Shown here in pieces: positions 53,765 to 63,565 of a stretch of DNA of 64,000 nt. The first letter of the stretch is position 1, and every line of letters starts with the position of its first letter. The DNA is from Hermatobates lingyangjiaoensis (lineage: Eukaryota; Arthropoda; Insecta; Hemiptera; Hermatobatidae), in contig JAPFBL010001000.1 of NCBI GenBank assembly GCA_026182355.1, forward strand, positions 1 to 64,000, read 5' to 3'. The notes beneath the pieces were generated by a model that saw nothing but the letters and a program-made list of their open reading frames with translations, was not told where the DNA came from and ran no database searches. A program made the translations under genes and the position numbers.

Positions 53765-54606
53765 TTTTAAAGCAAGTAAATTATGATAAACAGAAACGAA
53801 ATTAAAATCAACAATAGCTACTTACTATAGTAGGTTAGGTTAGGTTGCAGTGGCAGTCCCACAAGGGAACATACTTAGGCCGAGCATTGGCCCTTTGTGA
53901 TACCACACAATGAAGATTGATTCTACAGTGGGAGTCCTAAATTTTGCCTAACTCAAGTGTATTTAGACTAGGGATCTTTAACGTGTACCTGACATCGTAC
54001 AGGCTCGGGACCGACAGTTTAACGTCCTTCTCCGAGGGACGACGTGCTCAGATTTATCAGTTAAGATATGTCTTATCAGTTCAGAGGCGAGCACGTAACC
54101 ACTGAGCTAGCCTGACCCCTTACTTACTATAGTAACAGGCACCTAAAAATATCTGTATGTCTAAACATCTGTTATCTGTAAATTGCTTAGAACGGACTCA
54201 TTTCAAGTTTTCTTTACAAAAAATAAAATATATAAATTTTAAAAAATATACAGGTATATTTAGGTGTCTGAATTGTAGCAAGTAGGTATTGTTAGTTGAT
54301 ATACCTAAGTAGGTAGCCAAAACACAGCTTAAAACCCATAACTTCGCTTCTAGGTTGAATTTCCAATCCATTTGAATCTTAGCTTTTAAGTTACACATAC
54401 ACAAATCTATTGTAAAAGTTTGAGCTAGGTATGACGTATGATGGCTTTTGAGTTTGTTTGTAGTAAAATTTTTGGACAAACAAACAGATAGAAATTTTTC
54501 CAAGGGAAGATTCTGTTTCTGTAATGTATAAAAAGTAAATATAACTTGATGTGAGTCAGTTCTAAACAATGTACAGAAAAAAAAACCTTTGTTTTATTTA
54601 TGTAGA
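53765..54606 (-). mobile_element. Helitron non-coding copy carrying a nested SINE
   Basis: On minus it starts TCTACATAAATAAAAC at 54606 and matches 20085-21390 and 57290-57797. A SINE at 53833-54120 splits it. The 123-residue frame at 54198-54569 is part of the repeat and is not conserved as a protein elsewhere except by repeat identity. Confidence 0.55.
53833..54120 (-). mobile_element. tRNA-derived SINE with 14-bp target duplication
   Basis: Minus strand: GGCTAGCTCAGTGGTTACGT head, B box region deleted, body with CGTTAAAGATCCCTAG, tail AACCTAACCTAACC. The duplication TACTTACTATAGTA is at 53819-53832 and 54121-54134. Confidence 0.85.
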
Positions 54607-54609
54607 TTT

Positions 54610-54715
54610 TTAATTTTTTTTTTTATTTATGAATGAATGATACATTTGTTTGTGTAATGAAATGCTTTTTGTCTAAAGATTCATAGTTGATCTATTCTCG
54701 GCCCACTTCTAGTGG
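54610..54715. other. Short AT-rich link
   Basis: Nothing recognised. Confidence 0.4.
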
Positions 54716-54716
54716 A

Positions 54717-54990
54717 GGACACATTCATGGGATATGTTCACCACTTTGGAGGTATGTCTGGACACATTCATAGGATATGTTCACCACTTTGGAGGTATGT
54801 CTGGACACATTCATAGGATATGTTCACCACTTTGGAGGTATGTCTGGACACATTCATAGGATATGTTCACCACTTTGGAGGTATGTCTGGACACATTCAT
54901 AGGATATGTTCACCACTTTGGAGGTATGTCTGGACACATTCATAGGATCTGTTCACCACTTTGGACGTATGTCTGGACACAGTTAACAGA
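54717..54990. repeat. 43-bp tandem repeat, about six copies
   Basis: GGACACATTCATAGGATATG, TTCACCACTTTGGAGG, TATGTCT repeats with very little change between copies. Confidence 0.9.
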
Positions 54991-55249
54991 CTGGTCCGAA
55001 AGAAGAATACCATATACCGTCTTTTTCCGAAAATAAGACACTGCCTTACATTATTTTTAGAACAAAATCCGTGCTAGGGCTTATTCTCGGGGGAGGGCTT
55101 CAACACCATTAAGCAGATTTACATATTTTTGTTTAATATTTATTTTTATTTCTAATGTAGTGCAATCTGTTATTATGTGGTATTTACTCATTGTAGGGTA
55201 AAAATCTAATGAAATGGTCTCCACATATAAAACTTTTAATGATATAAAC

Positions 55250-55284
55250 AACGCGTTTCGAACACGTAGTGTTCTTCTTCAGGC
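55250..55284 (-). ncRNA. Hammerhead-like motif, family L, left arm
   Basis: CTGAAGA, A, GAACAC-TAC-GTGTTC, GAAA, CGCGTT, G. Stem II six pairs; stem III is the 6-base palindrome ACGCGT. One extra A before stem II. Stem I is short. Confidence 0.55.
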
Positions 55285-55351
55285 ATTAACTAAGGGTGAG
55301 GGCCTCTGAATAAGACTGAGTCTTATTCAGAGGCCCTCACCCTTAGTTAAT

Positions 55352-55386
55352 GCCTGAAGAAGAACACTACGTGTTCGAAACGCGTT
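55352..55386 (+). ncRNA. Hammerhead-like motif, family L, right arm
   Basis: Exact mirror of 55250-55284. In a transcript of the whole insert the two arms would pair with each other, so only one-arm or separately folded RNA could form the motif. Confidence 0.55.
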
Positions 55387-55610
55387 GTTTATATCATTAA
55401 AAGTTTTATATGTGGAGACCATTTCATTAGATTTTTACCCTACAATTTATTTTTATATAGAAATTTAAATTTATTCGATTACAGTCATGTCATCTTCTGG
55501 AACATCGTCATAAATTATCAAAATTTTGAATCTATTTCCTGTAGAATCATTGGTCTGATTCTCTCATGTCTTGCAATATAGCTGTGGTTAAATGAATACC
55601 ACAATAATAC

Positions 55611-56070
55611 ACTCTGCCTGCGTACGTACGAGTGTAGTGTGTACTCTGTACTCCTACCACCAGGTTTCTCTTCCTAAGTTTTTCTCTTGATACATACTAA
55701 ACCATATAATCATCTAATAAATTCCTTCACAGAAATATTCTTGTGTTTTATATCTTTAAAACTAATCACCAAATACTCTTCTAAAATATTCTAATTTTTC
55801 CTATACAGCTCTATATCTACTTCTTATAATTCATTTCGTAAAAAAGAAAGTTATCCAATTTAAAAAAAAATATTCTGTTATTATGCTTAAAGTTTGAGTA
55901 AATCACTTTTTGTTTAATAAAGTTTGAAATGTCTATTAACATTTTAGAAGTTTAAAAAAGAAGTTTTTTTAAAAAAAAATTCTGAATTATTGATTAGGTG
56001 TGCTAGTTGTTAATTCATTAATTACTTTAAAATAAAACTTGTTTAATCTAATGACTGTAATTTAAATATA
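55611..56070. other. AT-rich stretch without recognised features
   Basis: No frames or terminal repeats. Confidence 0.4.
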
Positions 56071-56300
56071 CAGGGTGGGCTGTAAGTCGCGCACAAAAAA
56101 ACCATTTAAGACAATTTTGATGATATAAAAGTTACTTTATTTAAAACAAGCTTATCTAAGTTACTATTTTCAACCTTTTTGATGACGGCTATTCTGATTT
56201 CATCAGATACTCTTGAAGGACTACTTAGTGGTTTGTCTAGGACACTAACAGTTTGATGAAATTTCAATGTTTAACGGCCTAAAGATGGGTGAACACCCGG
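56071..56300 (-). mobile_element. Terminal fragment of a DNA transposon
   Basis: Begins CAGGGTGGGCTGTAAGTCGC, a terminus style common in TA-targeting transposons. On minus a frame reads LSSPSRVSDEIRIAVIKKVE, compatible with the helix-turn-helix part of a transposase. No second terminus is visible. Confidence 0.4.
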
Positions 56301-56326
56301 CCTAAATAAAACCTTAGAGAATGGTT

Positions 56327-56415
<89 letters not shown>

Positions 56416-56480
56416 AATCATCAAAATCATCATCGCCGTCACAATAATAATAATAATAATCATCATCATCATCATCAAAC
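56327..56480. repeat. (ATC)n microsatellite
   Basis: About 90 bp of ATC followed by mixed ATC and AAT repeats. Poly-Ile and poly-Met frames are artefacts. Confidence 0.95.
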
Positions 56481-56657
56481 TAACTCTGATAAACATATTA
56501 ATTGTAACATAACTTAAAACTGTAATTTAACTCTGTCACAAAATAATTGTATGAGAAACTAACCAATGTAGCTAAAATAATTTCCAAACTAATAAAATAA
56601 TTGTATCCAAAGCCTACAACCCCAATTGTAACCAGAACCAAATAGTCTTATTATATA

Positions 56658-57797
56658 CTAGCAAACCTACCCCGTCTTTGACGGAATCAAAAATTCGATT
56701 CTACTTGGTATTCCAAAATATCATTAGAAATTATAGAATAGTATAAAATACCATTATTAGTGTACTATTAAACAAATGCTTCTGTATACACCACATTAGA
56801 TGTCTGTCCTTCAGGTTTATGGAAGAACAAAGAGTTGGAACCTCTGACTCTTGAGCAAGCAAACTACAGTTGACCATTTGAGAAAATGGTTGTGTCCCTT
56901 TTCACATTTCCCGAAGCACTCAAGTTTCGTAATATGAAATTTGTTACTGATAGTAAACGCAGCATGATGGTGCTCCTACTTTAAGTTTTTACTCATGAGC
57001 AGACAGTCCAAGAGCAGTCACGGAGTCAAGAAATTCAGTTGGATAATGAACTGCTTCTTCATCACTAATCCAATCTCTTTACTGACTTCTAAGTTCTATC
57101 TTCGGCTTCATATAGCGTAGAACTTGTTTGTTGATTTCTCATGCTTGTTCATATTAAGGGTTGAGAATTGCTCGTTCACAAAGCCATTTATTCTGAATAG
57201 ATAGTACATCTTGAACTCTGGGAAACTCCTTTTTAATGATGTCAAATACGCAATATATTCATATGTTCAAATGAAATTTAAAAAAACAACAATACCTACT
57301 TGCCACACCTGTGTATTTTCGAAATAAACTTGTCTGCGAAGTGAGCAAAATACAGCTTAAAGCCCCATAATTTCGCTTCTGCACTGAATTATCAATCTAC
57401 TTAGAGCCTATATTTTAAGTTAGGCATACACAAATCTAGTGTAAAAGTTTCAGCTCACTATGTCTTATGGTGGCTGAGTTTACTTGTGACAAACGTTTTT
57501 GCTTTAAATGTCCATAACTTCACTTCTACGTTGAATTTCCAATCAATTCAGAGCCTATATTTTAAGTTAGACATACACAAATTTACTGTAAAAGTTTCAG
57601 CTTGATATGTGTTATGGTGGCTGAGTTTACTTGTGACAAAATTTTGCGGACAAACCGACAAACTGACAAACGGACGAACCGACAGAAATTTTTCTAAGGG
57701 TGGATTCGGTTTCTCCAATGTATGAAACGTAAAGAAAACTTGAAATGAGTCAGTTCTAAGCAATGTACAGACAAAATCATTATTTTATTTATATAGA
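56658..57797 (-). mobile_element. Helitron with both termini and a helicase remnant
   Basis: Minus strand: starts TCTATATAAATAAAATAATG (57797), preceded by A. Ends CCGTC-AAA-GACGG, GGTAGGTTTGCTAG (56658), followed by T. This is the textbook TC ... hairpin ... CTRR form inserted between A and T. About 500 bp of non-coding sequence is followed by a decayed helicase C-terminus. Rep and most of the helicase are deleted. Confidence 0.85.
56775..57265 (-). pseudogene. Helitron Pif1-like helicase C-terminus, degraded
   Basis: Reading minus, successive frames show KWLCERAILNP, then EINKQVL, then DEEAVHYPTEFLDSVT, KLKVGAP, and finally FSNGQL, stop, FACSRVRGSNSL with NVVYTEAF near the end. The order ERAIL, INK, YPTEFL, LKVGAP, GQLYVA-SR matches Helitron helicase C-termini. 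Several stops and a frameshift make it non-functional. Confidence 0.75.
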
Positions 57798-57799
57798 TT

Positions 57800-58082
57800 T
57801 TGTGTATTCGGTAAGTGATGTGAGTCGTGGATGCCCGCCTCCGCGAGGTCCACCTTGGGCACACCCAAGTGCTACAGGAGGACTAACTTAATGTTGGTCC
57901 TCCGGTATTGCGTGGAGATGCAAAAGGGAGCATGCTAAAAAAAATCGATCTGCTCTGCTTTGTTCTATGTCATGGTCGAAAGGTTAAAAGACGAATGGCA
58001 ATAAATTAAAACAGGCCTGCAGATGGGTTCTCACAATCGAAATAAATTCGATGAAATTTCTTAAGCAACAGATCTTTTAGAA
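57800..58082. other. No recognised features
   Basis: A GC-richer patch at 57830-57950 shows no motif. Confidence 0.4.
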
Positions 58083-58631
58083 CAGCGGTTCTCAACGTGG
58101 TCCACATGGACCCCCAGTGGTCCACAGAGGATTACTAGGGGTCCATGAGAAAAGTAGTATTCTGAAGGTCCATGACACGTGGTTAGAGCTCTATGTTAAG
58201 TTTAAATGAATTTATCAGCAAACCAAAAATAAATCAAAGCGTAGTAAGCTTTGGCCGTACAATATTCACACATAATTAAAATATAAGGCCTAATATCCTC
58301 GTCAGTTTGTTAAAATGTTCCAATGGTTTAAAATTTTCTATTGCACTTCTCTTTATGGTACATTCAAAATTGATTCTGTTACAATTTATTTCAGGGTACT
58401 TTATAAAATGTTAATAAAGAAATATTTTGTTATTGTTTTAAAAACATTTTTGTATTTCGGCATGCGTTGTAGATGTAATGAAATTATTTCATAATTAACG
58501 ATATTTATTTACCTTAAAACAAATATTTATTTATAAATTTGTATAATTATGTTTTTTAAGTATCCGGAGGAGTGGGGGTCCACAAGTAGCTTTTAGGGGG
58601 TCCACAAGTAAACAAAGGTTGAGAACCCCTG
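58083..58631. mobile_element. hAT non-autonomous element
   Basis: Ends CAGCGGTTCTCAACGTGG and AAGGTTGAGAACCCCTG. Flanks TTTTAGAA and GATTAGAA agree at six of eight positions. Interior begins GGTCCACATGGACCCCCAGT. No transposase frame. Confidence 0.75.
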
Positions 58632-58654
58632 GATTAGAAGCGCCATTACCACCA

Positions 58655-59142
58655 GACATGCCGTCTTTTTACGAAAATAACCCCTAGCGTGATTTTCGGG
58701 ACTTTTTTAAAAATAAGCCCTCTCTAGAAAATAAGCACTAGTTAAAATAATGAGAAAAATATAATTCGCTTAAAAAAGGCTATTGAATTTAATAGGTACG
58801 TATCTCTAACTGCCTTAATATCTCAGAGAATTGTTTTGTGAACAACATATTCTGAGAAATTCCTTGTTTACCTCTACAATCTGTTTCAAAGAGTACACAG
58901 GTACTTGTCAAAATTAATTCCTAAAATTTATAAAGTAGAATTTATCTTAAAAATACAATACGGCAGAAGTCTGCATAGAGTGACTGTGCAGATAACAAAG
59001 CTTGTGCATTTCAGTCTTGTAAGTCTGATTATTGCCTATTACTTGTTATACTTGAAGCCCTACCCCGAAAATAAGCCCTAGCACGCACTTTGGACCTATA
59101 AAGAAAGTAAAACAGTGTCTTATTTTCGGAAAAAGACTGTAA
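58655..59142. mobile_element. Non-autonomous TIR element (CTTTTTCCGAAAATAAG type), complete
   Basis: Left GCCGTCTTTTTACGAAAATA and right TTATTTTCGGAAAAAGACTG are inverted. Interior phrases GAAAATAAGCCCTAGC and CCTTGTTTAC link it to 4406-4959. Confidence 0.65.
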
Positions 59143-59319
59143 ACACATAACTCAACTCACTCTTTCATTGTTAAAGGTATATCTGGAAATTAAATGGAAA
59201 AAAAATTGAAATGCAAATCAAAACTAAAAAAAGAAACTTTGATTATAATTAAATTTGACAGATATAATGACTGGTACATTCAAATAACGGTAAATTACTC
59301 TATGTTTTACCCTCTAGGG

Positions 59320-60211
59320 TAGTGTTTCCCAAAGTGGGAAGTACCGCCCCCCTGGGGGCGGTGCTTTGATATCGGGGGCCGGTAATGCAAAAAGGAGCGG
59401 GGATTCTTTTTCCATAAATTGAAAATGTTCATGCAATATAATTTCTACATTTAAGTAAAAACACGACATGTATTTAAGTATTTCAAACAAATTATTTTAT
59501 ATTAGCTTTATAAATACTTGTACACTAAAATTTACATGAACCAATACTTTTTTGTTTGATTTTGATGGATCAAAAAGAAGTAAAGTAACTTCCATTTAAC
59601 TTTTAATACAGGTATAGTACATAAAATATTGTTTTCAATATATGTGGAGGAATGTATAAATAAAATTATGAAAAATAATATCATAGGACATGATCTATGA
59701 ACAAATAGTCATACCTTAGCATGATGAGACGTAATTTTATTCTGTTCTGTCAGGCGAAGCGCGAAGGCAACTGACGTGTCAAGACAAGTCTCTAACTATA
59801 GGGTTCAAAAGTACACTTTCATTCATTCTACTGAGAAAACTATCCCCACTATATCTTAATAATGGCGTCTTAATTTATTAGGAGAGAAAATAAATGTTTC
59901 ACAGATCTTCTAGAACTTTTAGGAAACAGTTTCTTAAAATTATTTGTTTTGATAATTCATTTTTATGTTAAAATTATATTTTCACCTAAGTTTCTTTCAT
60001 TGTTTATTAATTCTTTTGCATAAATATGCTATAAAACAATACATCTATTGGATTCTACATAATTATTCGATTAATAAGTATTTTAATTTAATTATTAAAA
60101 TTTTACTCATTTGGTTATTTAGTCTAGGAATCTGATTATTATTCAAGGGTGTTGAGTTATAGGTTTATGGACCTATGGGGGCGGTCACTCGAAAAAGTTT
60201 GGGAAACACTG
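59320..60211. mobile_element. hAT non-autonomous element, complete
   Basis: Ends TAGTGTTTCCCAAA and TTTGGGAAACACTG, flanked by the perfect 8-bp duplication CTCTAGGG (59312-59319 and 60212-60219). 892 bp, no transposase frame. 1705-2036 is a shortened relative. Confidence 0.9.
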
Positions 60212-60725
60212 CTCTAGGGGATGGATTTAAAACAATAAAAAAAAATTATATTGATAGATTACAAGATTATAAGGAGGAAGGAAGAAGAAACATGGTCGAA
60301 AGGTTCAGGTATATGATTAAATTAGAAACAGACTGAGAACGAATGGCTAGCAGCAAATAAACAACCGTTTTAGCAGAGAATGATAATTCAGGTTGTCTTT
60401 ACTTTGTATTACCAACAGAGTTGTTGTCATTTGGTTTCTCTTATGAACTTTGAATGACGTTGTTTTTTTATTTGTCGATTGAACAGCAGGCGGCAGTTGT
60501 GTACACTCCACTTAAAATCTATTCATTTCCAATGATTTGTAAACCCATTAGAACTGAGTTGGCTATACACTTAAATGAAATAGATGAACAATTAAAAAAA
60601 AAAATAAAAGAAAAAACGCAAAAGTAACTTTCTAATTATTCTAATAATAATTTACAATTATTTTAATAACTAATGAAAAAAAAACTTTAAATAGAACATT
60701 AAAATTAAAAACATTTTAAAACAAT
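60212..60725. other. No recognised features
   Basis: AT-rich, with A-tracts near 60590-60620. Confidence 0.4.
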
Positions 60726-60729
60726 ATGA

Positions 60730-61059
60730 AGTAAGAGAGAGAGAGAGAGAGAGAGAGTGGGAGGGATGAAGAAAAAAGGAGAGTCAGTGAGAGAGTAGAG
60801 GTTGAAAAGAGAAAGTGAACGAAAAAAGAAAGAGATATAGATATGTGGTTTAATTATAAATACTACCAAAATAAGTAAGTGAGTGAGTGAGTGAGTGAGT
60901 GAGTGAGTGAGTGAGTGAGTGAGTGAGAGAGAAGAGAGAGAGAGAGAGAGGAAAGAAAAATATGGAGGAAGAGAGTGAGAAAGAATAAAAAGGAAAGAGA
61001 GAGTGAGAGAGAAAAGGGAGGGAGACAGATGTAGTATTATTCTAAATCTTACAAAAATG

Positions 61060-61108
<49 letters not shown>

Positions 61109-61560
61109 GGGAGAGAGAGGAAGGAAAAAGGAGATAGTGAGTGAGAGAGAAAAGGGAGGAAGACAGATGCAGTACTATTCTAACCCTTACAAAAATAAGA
61201 AAGAGAGGGAGAGAGGTAGGAAAAAAGGAGAGAGTGAGAGAGAGAGAAAAGGGAGGGAGACAGATGTAGTATTATTCTAAATCTTACAAAAATAAGAAAG
61301 AGATAAAGAGAGGGAGGGAGAGAGAGGAAGAAAAAAGGAGAGAGTGAGTGAGAGAGAAAGGGAAAGAGAGAGTAGAGGTGTTAAAAAGAGAAAGAAATAT
61401 ACATATGTAGTTCTGTTTGAAATATTACAAAAATGTGAGAGAGATCACACAATGTGATCACACATTACAGAGTGAGAAAGAGAGAGAGAGGGGGGCTGGG
61501 AAAGCGAAGATGAAGAACAGCAAAATATAAAGGAACAGAGTGAGTGAGAAAAAATTTAAA
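60730..61560. repeat. GA-rich satellite with a recurring interspersed motif
   Basis: GA runs and a (GAGT)n tract (60884-60926) are punctuated by GACAGATGTAGTATTATTCT, AAATCTTACAAAAAT, which recurs at about 61025, 61163 and 61259, giving irregular units of about 100-140 bp. Confidence 0.7.
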
Positions 61561-62395
61561 GAAGTGAGTAACTGAGAGAGAAAAGGCCAAAAGAAGAAAG
61601 TAAACAAAAGAAGGGGTTACCCAAATCAGGAAAAAAAATCGTTAGAGATTGAAAATAAACAGAGATAAGTAGTTTTATTGTAAATATTAGAGTCAAAAAG
61701 TAAAAAAAAAACTTATTTTCAGATTAAAATAACTTTAAACGACATATATCTTCATAAGCATAAAACTGAAGATGAAAACAGATAGAATAAAATGTTTGTT
61801 TGTTCAATAAAAAAAAAAATTAAATGAAAAAAAAAAACGAAGTTTGAATTCTAAACGGTTGATTACTAACCGGATGAGACACTTGGGTGGAGGAGCCTCT
61901 CTAAAAGGACATAGGGGTAAAATAAAGGGCCTATTCATGAAACCCTCATTGTTTGTAGCCTTCAAAACACATCTTCTTAATATTCATGAAAGACAAGTAC
62001 TCAATTAAAATCCTTGTACATAGTTAAAGAGATCGCTTCAGATCGACGATCTAAAAGGGGGGTGAGAATATTAAACACAAAACATGATTTGTGTTTAGTT
62101 ATCGCGTGAATCATATACTTTACGATTCAAGTGATGTGAAGTGAACAAGTGAATTATATTATTCAACGGATCAATATTTTAGAGAGAGGCAATGGGCTTC
62201 TTTTATCAGTCTTACAGCATAGCTTTCTCTCTCTCTCTCTCTCACTCACTCAACCTCACTCACTCCTTCACTATATGCAAGATAAATACAGAGAAAGAAA
62301 ACATATACGAGTGATCACAATAACTCGTTACTACTATACATCGACTGTCTTGTCATCAGGTGGTTAGTTCTGAGACATTCCAAAGACAATATATA
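61561..62395. other. No recognised features
   Basis: AT-rich, with a CT tract at 62226-62262. A CGACTGTCTTGTCATCAGG piece at 62341-62359 resembles a decayed minus-strand ribozyme core. Confidence 0.4.
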
Positions 62396-62401
62396 TATAT
62401 A

Positions 62402-63156
62402 CGAGGGGTGTTTTTTAAGTAAGTACCGTTTTGCGATTCCGCCACCGCAGCGCTACGGTCGGCGTTCTGCGCATGCTCACTGGTTACCTACATCTCTTGT
62501 TTACACACTGACGTCATTACAGTCTGATTCTTCATTGTATACGTTATTTATTGAGTCTTTAAGATGCCTCCGACAATCATGAGTCCCGCCGATTGTAAAG
62601 TACGGGCTGTTATACGATTTCTTAGTGCTAAAGGCGTAAAACCGATCGATATTCATCATGAGATCTGTGAAGTTTACGGACAAAACATTATGAGTGATGG
62701 AATGGTAAGGAAATGGGTGAGAGCATTTAAAGATGGCCGCACAAATGTGCATGATGAAGATCGGAGTGGGCGTCCTTCGGTCGTTAATGAAGATTTGGTG
62801 CAGAAAGTGGACGAAAAGGTGAGAGAAAACAGACGCTTTACAATTTCATCATTGTGCGACTGCTTTCCTCAATATTCTCGTAGTGTTTTGTATCGCTACA
62901 TGGGTGGTCAGCGTCTTCAAGACTATAACGAAGTCAAAACATTTGTGATGCAGTGGTTAACAAGTCAGGCGGCAGAATGGTATGAGGAGGGTATTCTAAA
63001 ACTGGTGCCACGTTATGACAAGTGCCTCAATATTCAAGGAAATTATGTAGAAAAGTAGATTAAGGTACAGGCTTTCATGTAAAAAAAAAATTATTGCGAT
63101 ATCTTTGCACGTCTTTTTTTAATTCCAAAACGGTACTTACTTAAAAAACATGCCTC

Positions 63157-63157
<1 letters not shown>
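62402..63157 (+). mobile_element. Mariner element, complete ends, internally deleted
   Basis: Inverted termini CGAGGGGTGTTTTTTAAGT (62402) and ACTTAAAAAACATGCCTCG (63157) continue with AAGTACCGTTTT on both sides (about 31 bp, two mismatches). TA flanks both ends, inside a TA microsatellite. Full mariners are about 1.3 kb, so roughly 500 bp are missing. Confidence 0.9.
62564..63058 (+). CDS. Mariner transposase, DNA-binding part fused to C-terminus, catalytic core deleted
   Basis: 164 residues, open from ATG to TAG. Residues 1-50 include SAKGVKPIDIHHEICEVYGQ and NIMSDGMVRKWVRAFKDGRT, the first helix-turn-helix region of mariner transposases. Residues 85-118 (VDEKVRENRRFTISSLCDCF, QYSRSVLYRYM) form the second. 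After about residue 120 the frame jumps to AAEWYEEGILKLVPRYDKCL, typical of the extreme C-terminus. The whole D,D34D catalytic domain is missing, yet the frame is intact. It could bind termini but not catalyse transposition. Confidence 0.85.
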   Translation: MPPTIMSPADCKVRAVIRFLSAKGVKPIDIHHEICEVYGQNIMSDGMVRKWVRAFKDGRTNVHDEDRSGRPSVVNEDLVQKVDEKVRENRRFTISSLCDCFPQYSRSVLYRYMGGQRLQDYNEVKTFVMQWLTSQAAEWYEEGILKLVPRYDKCLNIQGNYVEK

Positions 63158-63200
<43 letters not shown>

Positions 63201-63210
63201 TATAAGTTGG
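63158..63210. repeat. (TA)n tract
   Basis: TA repeats flank the mariner on the right and border a family A cassette. Confidence 0.9.
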
Positions 63211-63335
63211 GTTTTTGACTCTGACGAATACCGCTTGTTACGGTTGAAAGATCTTAGTCTTGTTTTCCCATTTTCGTATTGTAATTTGATCATTGATTGT
63301 TATTTCACGTGTTTAAGTGAAATCTTTATATATAT
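63205..63335 (+). mobile_element. PLE family A single cassette
   Basis: Starts AAGTTGGGTTTTTGACT, core 63217-63259 with AGACCG changed to ATACCG, GAAA intact, and ends with the TTTCACGTG/AAGTGAAA hairpin before TA. Confidence 0.7.
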
Positions 63336-63511
63336 ATATATACCTCATTAAATATGTTGCCAACATTAAGTTTAGTATGTTTCCTACATACCTTTTCAAG
63401 ATTTCTAATGCAACTTTTCCATCTTTGTCGTATCATACTTAATTTAATGAGTGTGGTATATTTAATGAGGTATGTTTAAAAGAAGGTCTGCTCCCAAAGT
63501 ATACCAATATA

Positions 63512-63562
<51 letters not shown>
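63336..63562 (+). mobile_element. PLE ORF N-terminal unit and TA tract
   Basis: TACCTCATTAAATATGTTGC-type sequence at 63343 is inverted at 63455-63475. The plus frame reads FNEVCLKEGLLPKYTNI into TA (63510-63562). Confidence 0.7.

Positions 63563-63565
<3 letters not shown>

Larger units (their letters stand above)
55150..55444. mobile_element. PLE family L insertion: perfect palindrome with 12-bp target duplication
   Basis: Flanked by ATTTATTTTTAT at 55138-55149 and 55445-55456. The paralog at 4530 has one copy of this sequence and no insert. Inside, 126-bp arms (55192-55317 and 55319-55444) are perfectly inverted about one base (55318). Forty-two extra bases lie on the left. Each arm carries a family L motif. 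Confidence 0.9.
55016..55610. mobile_element. Non-autonomous TIR element interrupted by a PLE palindrome
   Basis: Left end CCGTCTTTTTCCGAAAATAA and interior follow 4406-4700 closely. The copy is broken at 55150 by the family L element and resumes at 55445. The right terminus is missing beyond about 55610. Confidence 0.7.

Noticed and set aside
54198..54569. 123-residue frame on the minus strand, similar to one at 57548-57763
   Set aside because: Both lie in copies of the Helitron non-coding 5-prime region. Similarity follows from the repeat, and other copies are not open.
56314..56512. Poly-Met and poly-Ile frames
   Set aside because: Translation of an (ATC)n microsatellite.
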